Positions 1 to 7,964 are shown, numbered from the stretch's first letter. The stretch is 27,295 nt of DNA from CAZTTG01 sp964615935 (GCA_964615935.1 CAZTTG010000087.1:1-27295), one strand, 5' to 3'. The notes: generated by a model not told the origin, from the sequence alone. Made by a program: numbers and translations.

Positions 1-56
1 TCCGGCAGTGGCTCTCCGACGCACTGCTGGCCGCATGACAATGGCGAAACTCTAGC

Positions 57-1343
57 CTAGAAGCCCACCCGGAAGCCCACGATCAGGCTGTCGGTGGACA
101 TGGTGTTCTTCACCGAGGAGCCCGGTACCGTCCCCATGGCGGGGTGGCCGATGGGGCCCTCGATGGAGTTCTCGAAGCCGTGCCGGTAGGCGATGTCCAG
201 GCACCAAGCCTCGTCGAAGCAGTAGGAGACGCCCAGGGAGGCGTGGTGCTCGAGGATCGCGGGAGCGGGAAGGTTGAAGGTCGAGTCCTCGTCGGCGATG
301 GGGTTCTGGTTGAAGGCGTAGCCGGCGCGGGCCGTCCACTTGTCGTCGATCTCGTACTGCGCGCCCAGCGCCAGCACGAAGATGCTGTCCCAGCCGAAGC
401 CGTTGACCGAGGCGTCCGGGTTGAATTTGGCCTCCTGGAAGCCGTCGGTGCTCTGGTAGTCGATGTAGCGCAGGTCGGCGGCCAGGACCCACTTCTCGAA
501 GCCCATGTAGGCGGCGCCGAGCGAGGCGATGCTGGGGAAGTCCAGGTCCAGCTCGAGAGTGCGCGGCAGGCCGGATTCGTCGACCGAGTTGAACTGGAAG
601 TTCTCGAAGTCCTGCTGGCTCTTGTAGGAGGCGCCGAAGTTCCATCCGGAGTCACCCTGGTACAGCACGCCGACCTGACCGCCGAAGCCCCAGGCATCGG
701 CGCCGTGCGCCCCGGAGGGGTACTGGCCGTTCCCGTTCGGCGCCGCGAAGCAGGCGGGATCCACCGCGAGCTGGGCCTGGTTGATCGTGGGGGCGAAGCC
801 GAAGGACCAGTGGTCGTCGGCCTGATAGGAGAAGGTCGGCGCCACCTGGAGCATCTGGAACTCCGAGTAGATCGAGCCGAAGCCGCTGGGCGGGGGCATC
901 AGGATGGGGTTGGTCGTGCTGGCGCCGTAGTCGACCCCGAAGCCGCTGATCCCCAGGGCGCCCAGGCCGATGGTCCACCTGGAGTCCTGGGGCTTGAACA
1001 CGAAGCCGAAGCTGGGGATGGCCGACATGCCCATGTCGCTCTCGCTGGAGCCGGACATGGACATGGGATTGGTCACCGAGGAGTCCAGGGTCACGGAGGG
1101 ACTCAGGAGCTCCATGCCGAACTCGATCTCCGAGCGCTCCAGGCCGCTGATGGCGGCTGGGTTCCACTGCAGGGCGCCCGAGGCGTCGAGCGGAGCGGCG
1201 GTGCTGGCGCCGGCCATGGACTGGTTGACCGCGCCCACGCCGTTCAGGACGTGGCCCGTCTGGGCGGAGGCGGTCGCGGAGAGGATCGACAGGACGAGGG
1301 CGGAGGAGAGAGGGAGCTTCCAGCTCATGCCGTGGTTGCTCAT
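57..1343 (-). CDS. FadL/OmpP1-type outer-membrane channel
   Basis: This 428-aa protein resembles the OmpP1/FadL/TodX family of outer-membrane beta-barrels that let hydrophobic molecules through the outer membrane. Visible signs are an N-terminal signal peptide ending near ATASA, a mature N-terminus with the GxGAVNQSMAGAS pattern, an NPAAI motif (family hallmark NPA), alternating barrel-like strands and a C-terminal Phe (VGFRVGF), as the BAM complex expects. The open frame runs upstream to 1466, but that extension has no signal-peptide character, so I chose the ATG at 1343; a second ATG at 1328 (MSWKLP) is also possible. Neither has a good ribosome binding site. It lies 167 bp downstream of the sulfur operon on the same strand. 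The substrate is unknown, and a link to sulfur metabolism is only positional. Confidence 0.85.
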   Translation of the reverse strand: MSNHGMSWKLPLSSALVLSILSATASAQTGHVLNGVGAVNQSMAGASTAAPLDASGALQWNPAAISGLERSEIEFGMELLSPSVTLDSSVTNPMSMSGSSESDMGMSAIPSFGFVFKPQDSRWTIGLGALGISGFGVDYGASTTNPILMPPPSGFGSIYSEFQMLQVAPTFSYQADDHWSFGFAPTINQAQLAVDPACFAAPNGNGQYPSGAHGADAWGFGGQVGVLYQGDSGWNFGASYKSQQDFENFQFNSVDESGLPRTLELDLDFPSIASLGAAYMGFEKWVLAADLRYIDYQSTDGFQEAKFNPDASVNGFGWDSIFVLALGAQYEIDDKWTARAGYAFNQNPIADEDSTFNLPAPAILEHHASLGVSYCFDEAWCLDIAYRHGFENSIEGPIGHPAMGTVPGSSVKNTMSTDSLIVGFRVGF

Positions 1344-1504
1344 CGGTTGGTTCTCGGGTGGGAGAGGCGCGAGCGAGTGCCTCGAAAGGAATAATGGGGA
1401 TCCTGGGTGCGCCGAGCCTCGAGAGGACGTCAGGAGATGCATCCTCCCGGGCTCGAGCGCTCCCAAGGGGCCGACCGCGACGTGCGGCCGGTCGGATTGT
1501 TCAG

Positions 1505-1525
1505 GGCGGCTCAGGAACAGCCGCC
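1505..1525 (-). terminator. Hairpin overlapping the end of the sulfur operon
   Basis: GGCGGCT (1505-1511) and AGCCGCC (1519-1525) form a perfect 7-bp stem with a 7-nt loop. It covers the last codons and stop of the YeeE-rhodanese gene on the minus strand. No strong U-run follows (CTGAACAATCC), so intrinsic termination is plausible but unproven. It would separate the sulfur operon from the FadL-type gene. Confidence 0.4.
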
Positions 1526-2668
1526 ACCCTTCTTCTGTGTACGGGGGGGAGGCGCCGACGCCTTGGCGGGGGGCGGAGGCGGTGCGCCGCCGAAGGGGCT
1601 CTCGCCGCTGATCATCAGGCGGTAGGCCTGAGCGCGGGGATCCGCGGCGCTCTCGTCGAGCACCTGCGACTGCCAGGAGGCGGCCCCTCCCCGGAGCACG
1701 TCGGCCTCCAGGCCGTCGCGGCGCAGGGCGGCCGCCACCTCGCGGGCGGTGCCCTCGTCGCGCTGGTCCACGACCAGCAGCACGCGGTCGGCGGGCAGGA
1801 GCGGCCTCCGGCGCAGGTCGACCAGGTCCTCCGGCGAGAGGACCACCGCGCCCGGCAGGGCGGGCTGGGCCCCCGCGCCGCGCACGTCCAGCAGCATGTG
1901 GTCGGTGCGGCCTTCGACCTTGCAGGCGGCCAGCTCGACCGCCTGGACCTCGGGGATGAAGCCCACCGGGCCGCTGGCCATCAGGGGGCGCGCGCTTCCC
2001 GGGCCCGCCATCTGGATCGCGGCCACCAGCACGCCCGCGCCGGCCAGGAGGGCCACGCTGGGGATGGCGTTGCGCGGCAGGGGGCGGCCCTCCCGCCGGC
2101 GCTCGAACCAGCCCACCGCCGAGAAGGCGCCCAGGGCCATCAGCGCGACGGCCAGCGCGACCAGGCCGGAGGAGACTCCGAAGTACTGCGCCACGCTGAT
2201 CTCGCCCATGTAGCCGGAGAGGTACAGGCCCTTCAGCGAGCCGTAGAACTCCTCGAAGAGCCCGATGCCCAGGATCATCCCGCCCAGCGCGAAGACCGCG
2301 TCGAGGCGGCCGCTGACGACCCCCACGACCGAGGTGCCCGGGCAGTAGCCGGCCGTCACGAAGCCCACGCCCAGGAGCAGCCCGCCGACGATCTGCGGGA
2401 CGAGGTAGGTCGACTTGAAGGCGACCTGCTGCATGGCGACCAGGCCCAGACCGTCGAGCGCGTAGAGGCCCACCATGGCGGTGACCACCGCGGTGAACAT
2501 GACCTTCAGCACGCGCCAGTCACGGCCGTAGAAGATGCCCGCCAGGACCTTGCTGCTCCCGAAGCCGCCGCGCTCGAGCATGAAGCCGAAGCCGATGCCG
2601 ATCAGGAGCGAGAGCAGGAGCGAGCCGTCGACGCCGAAGTCGGCGAAGGCGTTGATGGGGAACTTCAT
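1511..2668 (-). CDS. YeeE/YedE sulfur transporter fused to a degenerate rhodanese domain
   Basis: This 385-aa protein has an N-terminal YeeE/YedE (TsuA-like) membrane domain, about residues 1-220. It carries the family's Cys motif GYCPGT (Cys109), known to handle thiosulfate or other sulfur compounds in the membrane. A rhodanese-like domain follows, about 240-335, with LLDVRG near its start and VLRGGAASW near its end. The active-site loop reads VVDQRDEGTA, so Asp301 sits where the persulfide-forming Cys normally is; as a rhodanese it should be inactive. The C-terminus is a Pro-rich linker ending KKGGGCS, which places a lone Cys at residue 384. The start at 2668 is chosen because AGGAGG lies 8 nt upstream and the ATG overlaps the previous stop as ATGA; a GTG at 2674 is less well placed. 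It is the last gene of the psr-like operon. Confidence 0.88.
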   Translation of the reverse strand: MKFPINAFADFGVDGSLLLSLLIGIGFGFMLERGGFGSSKVLAGIFYGRDWRVLKVMFTAVVTAMVGLYALDGLGLVAMQQVAFKSTYLVPQIVGGLLLGVGFVTAGYCPGTSVVGVVSGRLDAVFALGGMILGIGLFEEFYGSLKGLYLSGYMGEISVAQYFGVSSGLVALAVALMALGAFSAVGWFERRREGRPLPRNAIPSVALLAGAGVLVAAIQMAGPGSARPLMASGPVGFIPEVQAVELAACKVEGRTDHMLLDVRGAGAQPALPGAVVLSPEDLVDLRRRPLLPADRVLLVVDQRDEGTAREVAAALRRDGLEADVLRGGAASWQSQVLDESAADPRAQAYRLMISGESPFGGAPPPPPAKASAPPPRTQKKGGGCS

Positions 2669-3201
2669 CGCCACTGCCTCCTGACGAACCAGGCGAAGGC
2701 GAAGCCGCCGCCGAAGACCGCGAACATGAAGACCCAGCTCCCCAGGGCGAGCTGGGCGCCGCCCGAGAGGGCCTGGCCGCTGGTGCAGCCCCGCGCCAGG
2801 CGCGCGGCGAAGCCCATCATCCCGCCGCCCACCAGCGCCAGGGTCAGGCGCAGGGCGCGCGAGGTCGTGGGGCCCCGCTCGACCGTGCCGATGGGCACCA
2901 GGCGGCGCGCGCTCAGGGCGCCGAGGAAGCCTCCGATGGCCACCCCGATGACCCCGAACACCATGCCGTCCTTCAGGATCGGTCCCGCGTTCACCAGGGG
3001 CGCGGCGTGGTCCAGGCCCTGCACGTGGTTCGGCGCGATGGCGTTCACCAAGAGCAGCCCGAAGCGCGCGAAGCCCCCCGAGGCGCCCAGGCCGAGGCCC
3101 AGGACCAGGAAGGAGGCCAGCAGCACCAGGCCCAGGCCGAAGCCCGCCGCGTACGGCGACCAGTAGGGCCGGGGGGAATCACCCGTCATCGTAGAGCTCA
3201 T
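2665..3201 (-). CDS. YeeE/YedE family sulfur transport protein, short form
   Basis: This 178-aa membrane protein has about four to five hydrophobic segments and the motif ARGCTSGQALSG (Cys139), the second Cys signature of the YeeE/YedE family. Full-length YeeE proteins carry two such Cys-bearing halves. Here the neighbouring gene has the GYCPGT half, so the two proteins probably form one split transporter, or a pair of half transporters, importing thiosulfate, sulfite or another sulfur compound. GGGAGG lies 5 nt before the ATG. The gene overlaps the next one by ATGA and starts 1 nt after the NrfD-type gene, so the three are surely cotranscribed. The substrate is not evident from sequence. Confidence 0.88.
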   Translation of the reverse strand: MSSTMTGDSPRPYWSPYAAGFGLGLVLLASFLVLGLGLGASGGFARFGLLLVNAIAPNHVQGLDHAAPLVNAGPILKDGMVFGVIGVAIGGFLGALSARRLVPIGTVERGPTTSRALRLTLALVGGGMMGFAARLARGCTSGQALSGGAQLALGSWVFMFAVFGGGFAFAWFVRRQWR

Positions 3202-3202
3202 C

Positions 3203-4162
3203 TCAGCCTCCCATTCCGGCCACCTGGCCGGCGCTGACCACGACGAAGCGCAGCGCCAGCCCGCCGATCAGGATCAGGCCCGGCGCGATGATCGTGTGCC
3301 GCCACCGTCCGCCGACGGCCATCAGCTCGAGCAGGAAGGGCAGCGCCAGTCCGATCACCACCACCAGGGCCCAGAAGGCGGCGGTGAAGGGGCCGCCGAA
3401 GAGGAGCTGGGCCGCCTCGCGCTCCGCGGCGCAGCCCGAGAGCAGGCCGATGAGCCACAGGGCGAGGAAGGAGCCCTCGACCGCGATCAGCCCCATGTCG
3501 ATGCGGATCAGCCGATCGTGCTCGAGCCGGCTGCGGGTGAGCAGCACGCTCAGCGCCGCGCCGGTGGAGATCCCGCTGACCAGGAAGAGGGGGCCCAGGA
3601 TGGCCGAGCTCCACAGCGGCCGCGCGGCGAAGGCCGAGAGCAGGATGCCGGTGTAGATGCCCAGCGCCAGGCCCAGCAGCAGGTTGGCCCAGGCCAGCGG
3701 GCGGGCCCAGCGATCGCCCAGATCGGCCAGGTTCCGCACCGGCCCCAGCCGGACCAGGAAGGAGCGCCGCCCCCAGTCCGTCCGGCGCAGCGCGGCGATC
3801 CCGCTCAGCCCGCTGGTGGCGAAGACCACCAGGAGGATCCACGAGCCCCAGGACATCGGCGAGCCGATGCGGAAGGCGGTGTAGAAGCGGAAGACGTGGA
3901 GCTTGTACTCGAGGTCCAGGAAGAGCGCCAGCAGGCCGAGCCCGAGGAGCGGCACTCCCAGCAGGGGAACGATCCGCGCCAGGGTGGGGTGCTCCTCCTC
4001 CCGGCGGGTCAGCACCACCAGCGAGCCCAGGACCAGGAGGCCCGCCACCAGGCCGCCGAGGTAGAGGTACACCGGGATCTCCCAGCCCCAGATGGAGAGC
4101 TCGGGATCGATGTGCGGGTTGAGCCGCGTGTTGGTGATCTCGACCGTGGTACGCGTGTCCAT
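3203..4162 (-). CDS. psrC: NrfD/PsrC-type quinone-linked membrane subunit
   Basis: This 319-aa polytopic protein has about eight transmembrane segments and is typical of the NrfD/PsrC family, which exchanges electrons between the membrane quinone pool and an iron-sulfur subunit. Its length is close to that of classical PsrC proteins. It has no haem ligands of the PhsC cytochrome b type that I can see, which favours a Psr-like assignment over Phs. Seen features are the N-terminal WGWEIPVYLYLGG segment and an MSWGSW motif after TM3, both usual in the family. The frame is open further upstream, inside the ferredoxin gene, but the ATG at 4162 follows an AGGGGGAG box and fits the family's N-terminus. 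It sits 11 nt after the ferredoxin gene and 1 nt before the YeeE gene. Confidence 0.88.
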   Translation of the reverse strand: MDTRTTVEITNTRLNPHIDPELSIWGWEIPVYLYLGGLVAGLLVLGSLVVLTRREEEHPTLARIVPLLGVPLLGLGLLALFLDLEYKLHVFRFYTAFRIGSPMSWGSWILLVVFATSGLSGIAALRRTDWGRRSFLVRLGPVRNLADLGDRWARPLAWANLLLGLALGIYTGILLSAFAARPLWSSAILGPLFLVSGISTGAALSVLLTRSRLEHDRLIRIDMGLIAVEGSFLALWLIGLLSGCAAEREAAQLLFGGPFTAAFWALVVVIGLALPFLLELMAVGGRWRHTIIAPGLILIGGLALRFVVVSAGQVAGMGG

Positions 4163-4173
4163 GATCACTCCCC

Positions 4174-4728
4174 CTAGTTGGCCAGGTAGAAGCGGGGCCG
4201 GGTCCCCGCCCCGGTCCGCTGCTGGTCGGTGTGCCGCGTCCGTACCATCTCGTTGATCTCCGAGCGGGGGCTGTTCAGGTCGCCCACGACGATCGCCCCG
4301 GTGGGGCAGATCTCCTCGCAGGCGGTGCGCTCCCCGCGCGTCAGGCGGTGCACGCACAGCGTGCACTTGTCGATGGTGCCCACCGGATGTATGTAGCGCG
4401 CGTCGTAGGGGCAGGAGGCGACGCAGGCCTTGCAGCCGGTGCACAGCTCGTGGTCCACCTGGGTGGTGCCCATGGCGGACTCCACGTAGCTGGCCCCGGT
4501 GGGGCAGGTGGTGACGCAGGGCGGATCGTCGCAGTGCTGGCAGCAGTCCGAGAAGACGGTCATCTTGAGGTGCGGGAAGCGCCCCTCGACCATCTCCGTC
4601 ACCCAGCGCCGCGCGCGGCCGTCGGGGACGTCGTTCTCGCCCTTGCAGGCGATGACGCAGGCGCTGCAGCCCACGCAGACCCGGGCGTCCACCACCATGC
4701 CGAAGCGCTTGTCGGAGCGAGACGCCAT
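4174..4728 (-). CDS. psrB: Four-cluster ferredoxin subunit (PsrB/NrfC/PhsB type)
   Basis: This 184-aa electron-transfer subunit would carry electrons between the NrfD membrane anchor and the molybdopterin subunit. Four Cys groups are visible: Cys18/21/24/28, a second group at 62-75 (CCQHCDDPPCVTTCP), Cys96/99/102/106, and Cys122/125/137/141, enough for four [4Fe-4S] clusters as in DMSO-reductase-family B subunits. There is no export signal of its own; in this family it is normally carried out by the Tat signal of the catalytic subunit. The ATG at 4728 lies 1 nt after the stop of the reductase gene. The assignment to the family is firm; the physiological substrate of the complex is inferred from the sulfur-related neighbours. 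Confidence 0.93.
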   Translation of the reverse strand: MASRSDKRFGMVVDARVCVGCSACVIACKGENDVPDGRARRWVTEMVEGRFPHLKMTVFSDCCQHCDDPPCVTTCPTGASYVESAMGTTQVDHELCTGCKACVASCPYDARYIHPVGTIDKCTLCVHRLTRGERTACEEICPTGAIVVGDLNSPRSEINEMVRTRHTDQQRTGAGTRPRFYLAN

Positions 4729-4729
4729 C

Positions 4730-6949
4730 TCAGACCTCCACCTTCTCGAGGGTCACGAAGTTCACGTTCATGCCCGTGCCGCCCATCAGGGGGTCGGTCT
4801 CGTAGCGCGTGGTCAGCGTCGAGTCGTCGCCGCCCAGGCCGTGCGCCAGGCTGAGCCGGCTCGCCCGCTGGCCGAAGCCGTGGACCATGTAGACGCAGTC
4901 GGAGCGGATGCGCTCGGTGGCCCGCACCCGGATGGGGCCGGTCTCGGCGCCGTCCTGGTTGCGCAGGGTGACCTGGTCGCCGCTCTCGAGGCCCAGGTCG
5001 GCGGCCACAGTTCGGTTCACCCACACGTCGTTCTCGCGATACTGCTCGAGCAGGATGCGGTTGTTGATCGTGCGGCCGAAGGTGTGCGCCGGGGCGCGGC
5101 CGGTGATCAGCCGGAAGCTGCCCGGAGCGGGCATGGGTGGCCGGCGGTAGACCGGCACCGGGTCGAAGCCCTGGTCGGCGAGCTGCTGGGAGTAGAGCTC
5201 GATCTTGCCCGAGGGCGTGTTGAACTCCGGCTGGTAGTCCTCCGGCAGGTAGAGCGGATCGGCCTGGGTCAGGATCACGCCCGTGCGGCGCAGCTCCGCG
5301 ATCTGCTCGGCGTCGTAGCCGCTGGCGAGCAGCCGCTTCTCGTGCAGCTCCTCGGGGTCCTTCCAGGGGAAGTACCTCTCCAGGCCCATGCGCCCGGCGA
5401 GCTCCTTGGCCATCCACCAGCCGGGCTGGGAGTCGCCGATGGGCGGCACCACCGGCTGGCGGATCCCCACGTAGGGCTGCTTGTACCAGGGCGCGATCAG
5501 GTCGTCGTGCCGCTCGAGGTAGGTGCACTCGGGCAGCACCACGTCGGCCCAGCCGCAGATCTCGGCCGGCAGGATGTCGATGGCGACCATGAAGTCGAGC
5601 TTCTGGATGGCCTCGTAGGTCTTCTGTGGGTCGGGCAGGACCGCGGGCAGGTTGGAGCCGTAGACCAGCCAGGACCGGATCGGGTAGGGCTCGCCGGTGA
5701 GGGTCGCGTCGCGCAGGCCGCTGGCGAGCTGCTCGCCGGCGAACACGTGCTCGCCCGGCTTGCGATCGGCCGGCTCCCGGTGCTCGGGGAAGGCCGGCAG
5801 GTCCGGGTAGGGCGCCAGCCTGGCCTTGGAGGAGATGTAGAAGCCCCCCTCGCGGCCCCAGTTGCCCAGGAGCGCGTTGAGGATGGCGATGGCGCGGCTG
5901 CGCTGGGCGTCGTCGCCGTACCAGGTGACCCGTCGGCCGGGGTGGACCAGGGCGTGGGGGGCGGCATCGGCCAGGGCGCGCGCCGTCTTGCGCTGCATCG
6001 CGGGCTCGATGCCGGTCTCGACGTAGACCGCCTCGGGCGTGTAGACGGCCACCTCGGCCTTCAGCTCCTCGAGGCCGACCGCGTTGCGCTCGATGAAGCG
6101 CGCGTCGTACCACCCCTCGCGGAGGATCAGGTTGATCCAGCCCAGGATCAGCGCCATGTCGGTGCCGGGGCGGATGGGCAGCCACCAGTCGGACTTGCCG
6201 GCGGCCGTGGAGTAGCGCGGGTCCACGACGATGAGGTGCATGCCCCGCTTCAGGGCCGCGGCGAAGTCCTGCACCGGCGTGTTGTGCATGTTCTCGCCGA
6301 TGTGCGAGCCGAGCAGCGCCAGGCAGTGCGTCCGCGGCACGTCGATGATCTCGGGCGAGCCGACGCCCTCCCCGAAGGTCAGCTCGAAGCCCACCTCGCG
6401 CGGGCCGCGGCACTGGGCGTAGGAGGGCGCGGCCATGTTGGGCGAGCCCAGCCCATGGAGCAGCGTCTTGAAGAAGGAGCTGCCGGCGCCGTGGTAGAGC
6501 ATGGCGATCGACTCGGGCCCGTGCTCCTCGGCCACGCGCATGAAGCCCTCCGCCACCCGGTCGAGGGCCTCTTCCCAGCTCGCCTCGCGGAAGCGGTCCT
6601 CGCCGCGCCGGCCCTCGCGGATCAACGGCTTGACCAGGCGGTCGGGGTCGTAGAGGGTTCCGGTTGCGGCCGTGCCCCGCCCGCACAGGCGCCCGTTGCT
6701 GAGGGGGTGGTCCGGATTGCCGGTGATGGCGATCACCTTCCCCTCCCGGAGCTGGGCCAGCTGGCCGCACTTCCAGAAGCAGACCTCGCAGAAGGTCGGG
6801 ACCGCCCCGTCGGGCGCGCCGGGCGCCTGCCGGAGGACGCGGTCGAGCGGATCCCCGGAGGGGCGGAGGCTGCCGGCCAGCGCGGCCGAGAGGCCGGTGG
6901 CGCCGGTGATGCTCAGGAACTTGCGCCGGCTGAACTCTTGCTTCGACAC
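4730..6949 (-). CDS. psrA: Tat-exported molybdopterin oxidoreductase, polysulfide/thiosulfate reductase-like
   Basis: This 739-aa catalytic subunit belongs to the DMSO-reductase superfamily. It has a twin-arginine signal (SRRKFLSI, residues 7-14), an N-terminal [4Fe-4S] site Cys54/57/61/89 (CEVCFWKC … GRLCGRG) and the usual molybdopterin-binding domains. Cys180 in SYAQCRGPR is the likely Mo ligand, as in PsrA/PhsA-type enzymes. The C-terminal dinucleotide-binding domain begins near residue 590 (RLITGRAPAHT). Length and gene order A-B-C match polysulfide, thiosulfate or tetrathionate reductases; the two YeeE-type genes and the rhodanese domain downstream favour a sulfur substrate. The start is GTG at 6949 with GGGAG about 7 nt upstream; it fits the Tat signal exactly. 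The gene lies 16 nt downstream of the ArsR gene. An arsenate-type or oxidative role cannot be excluded from sequence alone. Confidence 0.9.
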   Translation of the reverse strand: MSKQEFSRRKFLSITGATGLSAALAGSLRPSGDPLDRVLRQAPGAPDGAVPTFCEVCFWKCGQLAQLREGKVIAITGNPDHPLSNGRLCGRGTAATGTLYDPDRLVKPLIREGRRGEDRFREASWEEALDRVAEGFMRVAEEHGPESIAMLYHGAGSSFFKTLLHGLGSPNMAAPSYAQCRGPREVGFELTFGEGVGSPEIIDVPRTHCLALLGSHIGENMHNTPVQDFAAALKRGMHLIVVDPRYSTAAGKSDWWLPIRPGTDMALILGWINLILREGWYDARFIERNAVGLEELKAEVAVYTPEAVYVETGIEPAMQRKTARALADAAPHALVHPGRRVTWYGDDAQRSRAIAILNALLGNWGREGGFYISSKARLAPYPDLPAFPEHREPADRKPGEHVFAGEQLASGLRDATLTGEPYPIRSWLVYGSNLPAVLPDPQKTYEAIQKLDFMVAIDILPAEICGWADVVLPECTYLERHDDLIAPWYKQPYVGIRQPVVPPIGDSQPGWWMAKELAGRMGLERYFPWKDPEELHEKRLLASGYDAEQIAELRRTGVILTQADPLYLPEDYQPEFNTPSGKIELYSQQLADQGFDPVPVYRRPPMPAPGSFRLITGRAPAHTFGRTINNRILLEQYRENDVWVNRTVAADLGLESGDQVTLRNQDGAETGPIRVRATERIRSDCVYMVHGFGQRASRLSLAHGLGGDDSTLTTRYETDPLMGGTGMNVNFVTLEKVEV

Positions 6950-6965
6950 TTTCGGGCTCCCTGGC

Positions 6966-7352
6966 TCACTCCTCGAGGAGGTCGGCCCGCAGCCGGGCCT
7001 GGCTGATCAGCGCGTTGTGGACGAACTCGCAGGCCTGCCCCACCTCGGGGCAGGCCAGCTCGATGTGCAGGTAGCGGCCCTCGCGCTGGGTGCGGACCAG
7101 GCCGGCCGCGGCCATCTTGGCCACGTGCTGCGAGAGGCTGGCTCGGCTGAGGCCCAGGAGCTCGAGCAGGGTGGCCGAGGAGATCCGGCCGCCCGCCTCG
7201 TGCAGGAAGTGGAGGATCTGGAGCCGGGAGGGGTGACCCATGGCCTTGCAGAAGGAGACCTGCATGGCCAGGACCTCGGGGCTCAGAGGCTTCAGCTCCT
7301 GGGGCGCGGAGCCTCCTCCTCGCCGAGTCGCGTCGTCGATTCGTGTGTTCAC
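6966..7352 (-). CDS. ArsR-family winged-helix repressor
   Basis: This is a 128-aa ArsR/SmtB-type regulator. MGHPSRLQIL marks the start of the winged-helix domain, and SATLLELLGLSRASLSQHVAKM is the DNA-reading helix-turn-helix (about residues 59-80). Cys35 lies just before the HPSRL motif, and Cys101 and Cys108 lie near the C-terminus. These could bind a metal or form a disulfide/persulfide as in SqrR/BigR, but the pattern matches no known sensor exactly. The frame is open up to 7403, yet that stretch contains the palindrome at 7360-7375, so I take the GTG at 7352 as the start (ATG at 7265 would remove Cys35). There is no clear ribosome binding site. It is first in the psr-like operon, an arrangement typical of self-regulation, and diverges from the metal-efflux genes. 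Confidence 0.85.
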   Translation of the reverse strand: MNTRIDDATRRGGGSAPQELKPLSPEVLAMQVSFCKAMGHPSRLQILHFLHEAGGRISSATLLELLGLSRASLSQHVAKMAAAGLVRTQREGRYLHIELACPEVGQACEFVHNALISQARLRADLLEE

Positions 7353-7359
7353 GAGTTCA

Positions 7360-7375
7360 TTAGTTGCAGAACTAA
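7360..7375. promoter_or_regulatory. Perfect palindrome, candidate ArsR operator
   Basis: TTAGTT (7360-7365) and AACTAA (7370-7375) form a perfect 6-bp inverted repeat around GCAG, in an unusually AT-rich spot 8 bp upstream of the ArsR start. Position and symmetry suit an operator bound by the ArsR dimer. A second overlapping pair, GTTC (7355-7358) and GAAC (7369-7372), lies in the same place. Confidence 0.55.
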
Positions 7376-7452
7376 AGAGATAAAGCAATCGAGTTATCGC
7401 CAAAACCGAGCCAGGGCTTCACATGGGGAGCGGGTGGACTCACCGTTCCTGG

Positions 7453-7481
7453 CATAAGCTATTGAGATGCAATGAATTATG
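7453..7481. promoter_or_regulatory. Imperfect palindrome in the divergent intergenic region
   Basis: CATAA-3-ATT-7-AAT-3-TTATG is symmetric about 7467, with 8 of 11 arm positions matching. It lies in the only other AT-rich patch between the ArsR operon and the metal-efflux genes. It could be a second repressor site or contain the promoters; I cannot place clear -35/-10 pairs. Its half-sites differ from those of the palindrome at 7360-7375. Confidence 0.4.
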
Positions 7482-7625
7482 TCACTTCGACCGGGTCCGT
7501 CCGGAGCCGGCAGACCTCGGGGGCCGCGGCGGCGCGCTCTCTCCTCCGCCCGGGACGGCCCACCGGACCCGGGGGATTCTTCGCGCTTGAGCCATCTCGA
7601 CGGCCGATCTAGCGTAGGACCCGCC

Positions 7626-7964
7626 ATGTCCCGGCCCGCCGCAAGCCTGCTGATGATCCTGATGCTCCTCCTGGGGCCGGCCCTGTGCATGGGCGGGCTC
7701 CTGGAGCACCACTGCGATTGCGGCGACGGGTCCGAGTGCCAGCACGAGGAGACCTGCGCCTCCGACCCGTGCTCGGACACCGTCAAGCCGGAGGACCGCG
7801 AGGATCTCCTGGCCCACGCGGCTCCCATGGCGGCGGCCTTCCCCGCTCCGGGCGAGGGCCTCGAGCGACTCATCCGCCGCGGTGCCCCGGCAGCAGTCTG
7901 GCCCGTCCCACCGGACCGGCCGCGGCTGGCCTACGCGGTCAGCGATCGTCCGCTGCGCATCTGA
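7626..7964 (+). CDS. Small exported Cys/His-rich protein leading the metal-efflux operon
   Basis: This 112-aa protein starts with a signal-like hydrophobic stretch (residues 5-24). A short metal-ligand-rich segment follows with Cys21, 30, 32, 38, 44, 49 and His28, 29, 40 in the order HHCDC…CQHEETC…DPC. The remaining half is Pro/Ala-rich and ends DRPLRI. I recall similar small Cys-rich proteins heading RND metal-efflux clusters, but I know no characterised member. A periplasmic metal-binding or chaperone role is inferred from composition and position. The ATG at 7626 is preferred over the open frame beginning at 7479, whose first 49 residues look non-coding. It is not a clear lipoprotein, because the residue before Cys21 is Leu. 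It is followed after 113 bp by the TolC-like gene. Confidence 0.6.
   Translation: MSRPAASLLMILMLLLGPALCMGGLLEHHCDCGDGSECQHEETCASDPCSDTVKPEDREDLLAHAAPMAAAFPAPGEGLERLIRRGAPAAVWPVPPDRPRLAYAVSDRPLRI

Noticed and set aside
1344..1466. N-terminal extension of the FadL-type gene
   Set aside because: The extension does not look coding and would bury the signal peptide; the start at 1343 or 1328 fits an exported barrel.
4499..7006. Plus-strand open frame of 835 codons opposite the molybdopterin reductase
   Set aside because: Shadow of a well-supported gene; the translation is compositionally biased and has no recognisable motif.
7353..7403. Upstream ATG start for the ArsR gene
   Set aside because: This stretch contains the palindrome and AT-rich control region, so it is more likely untranslated.
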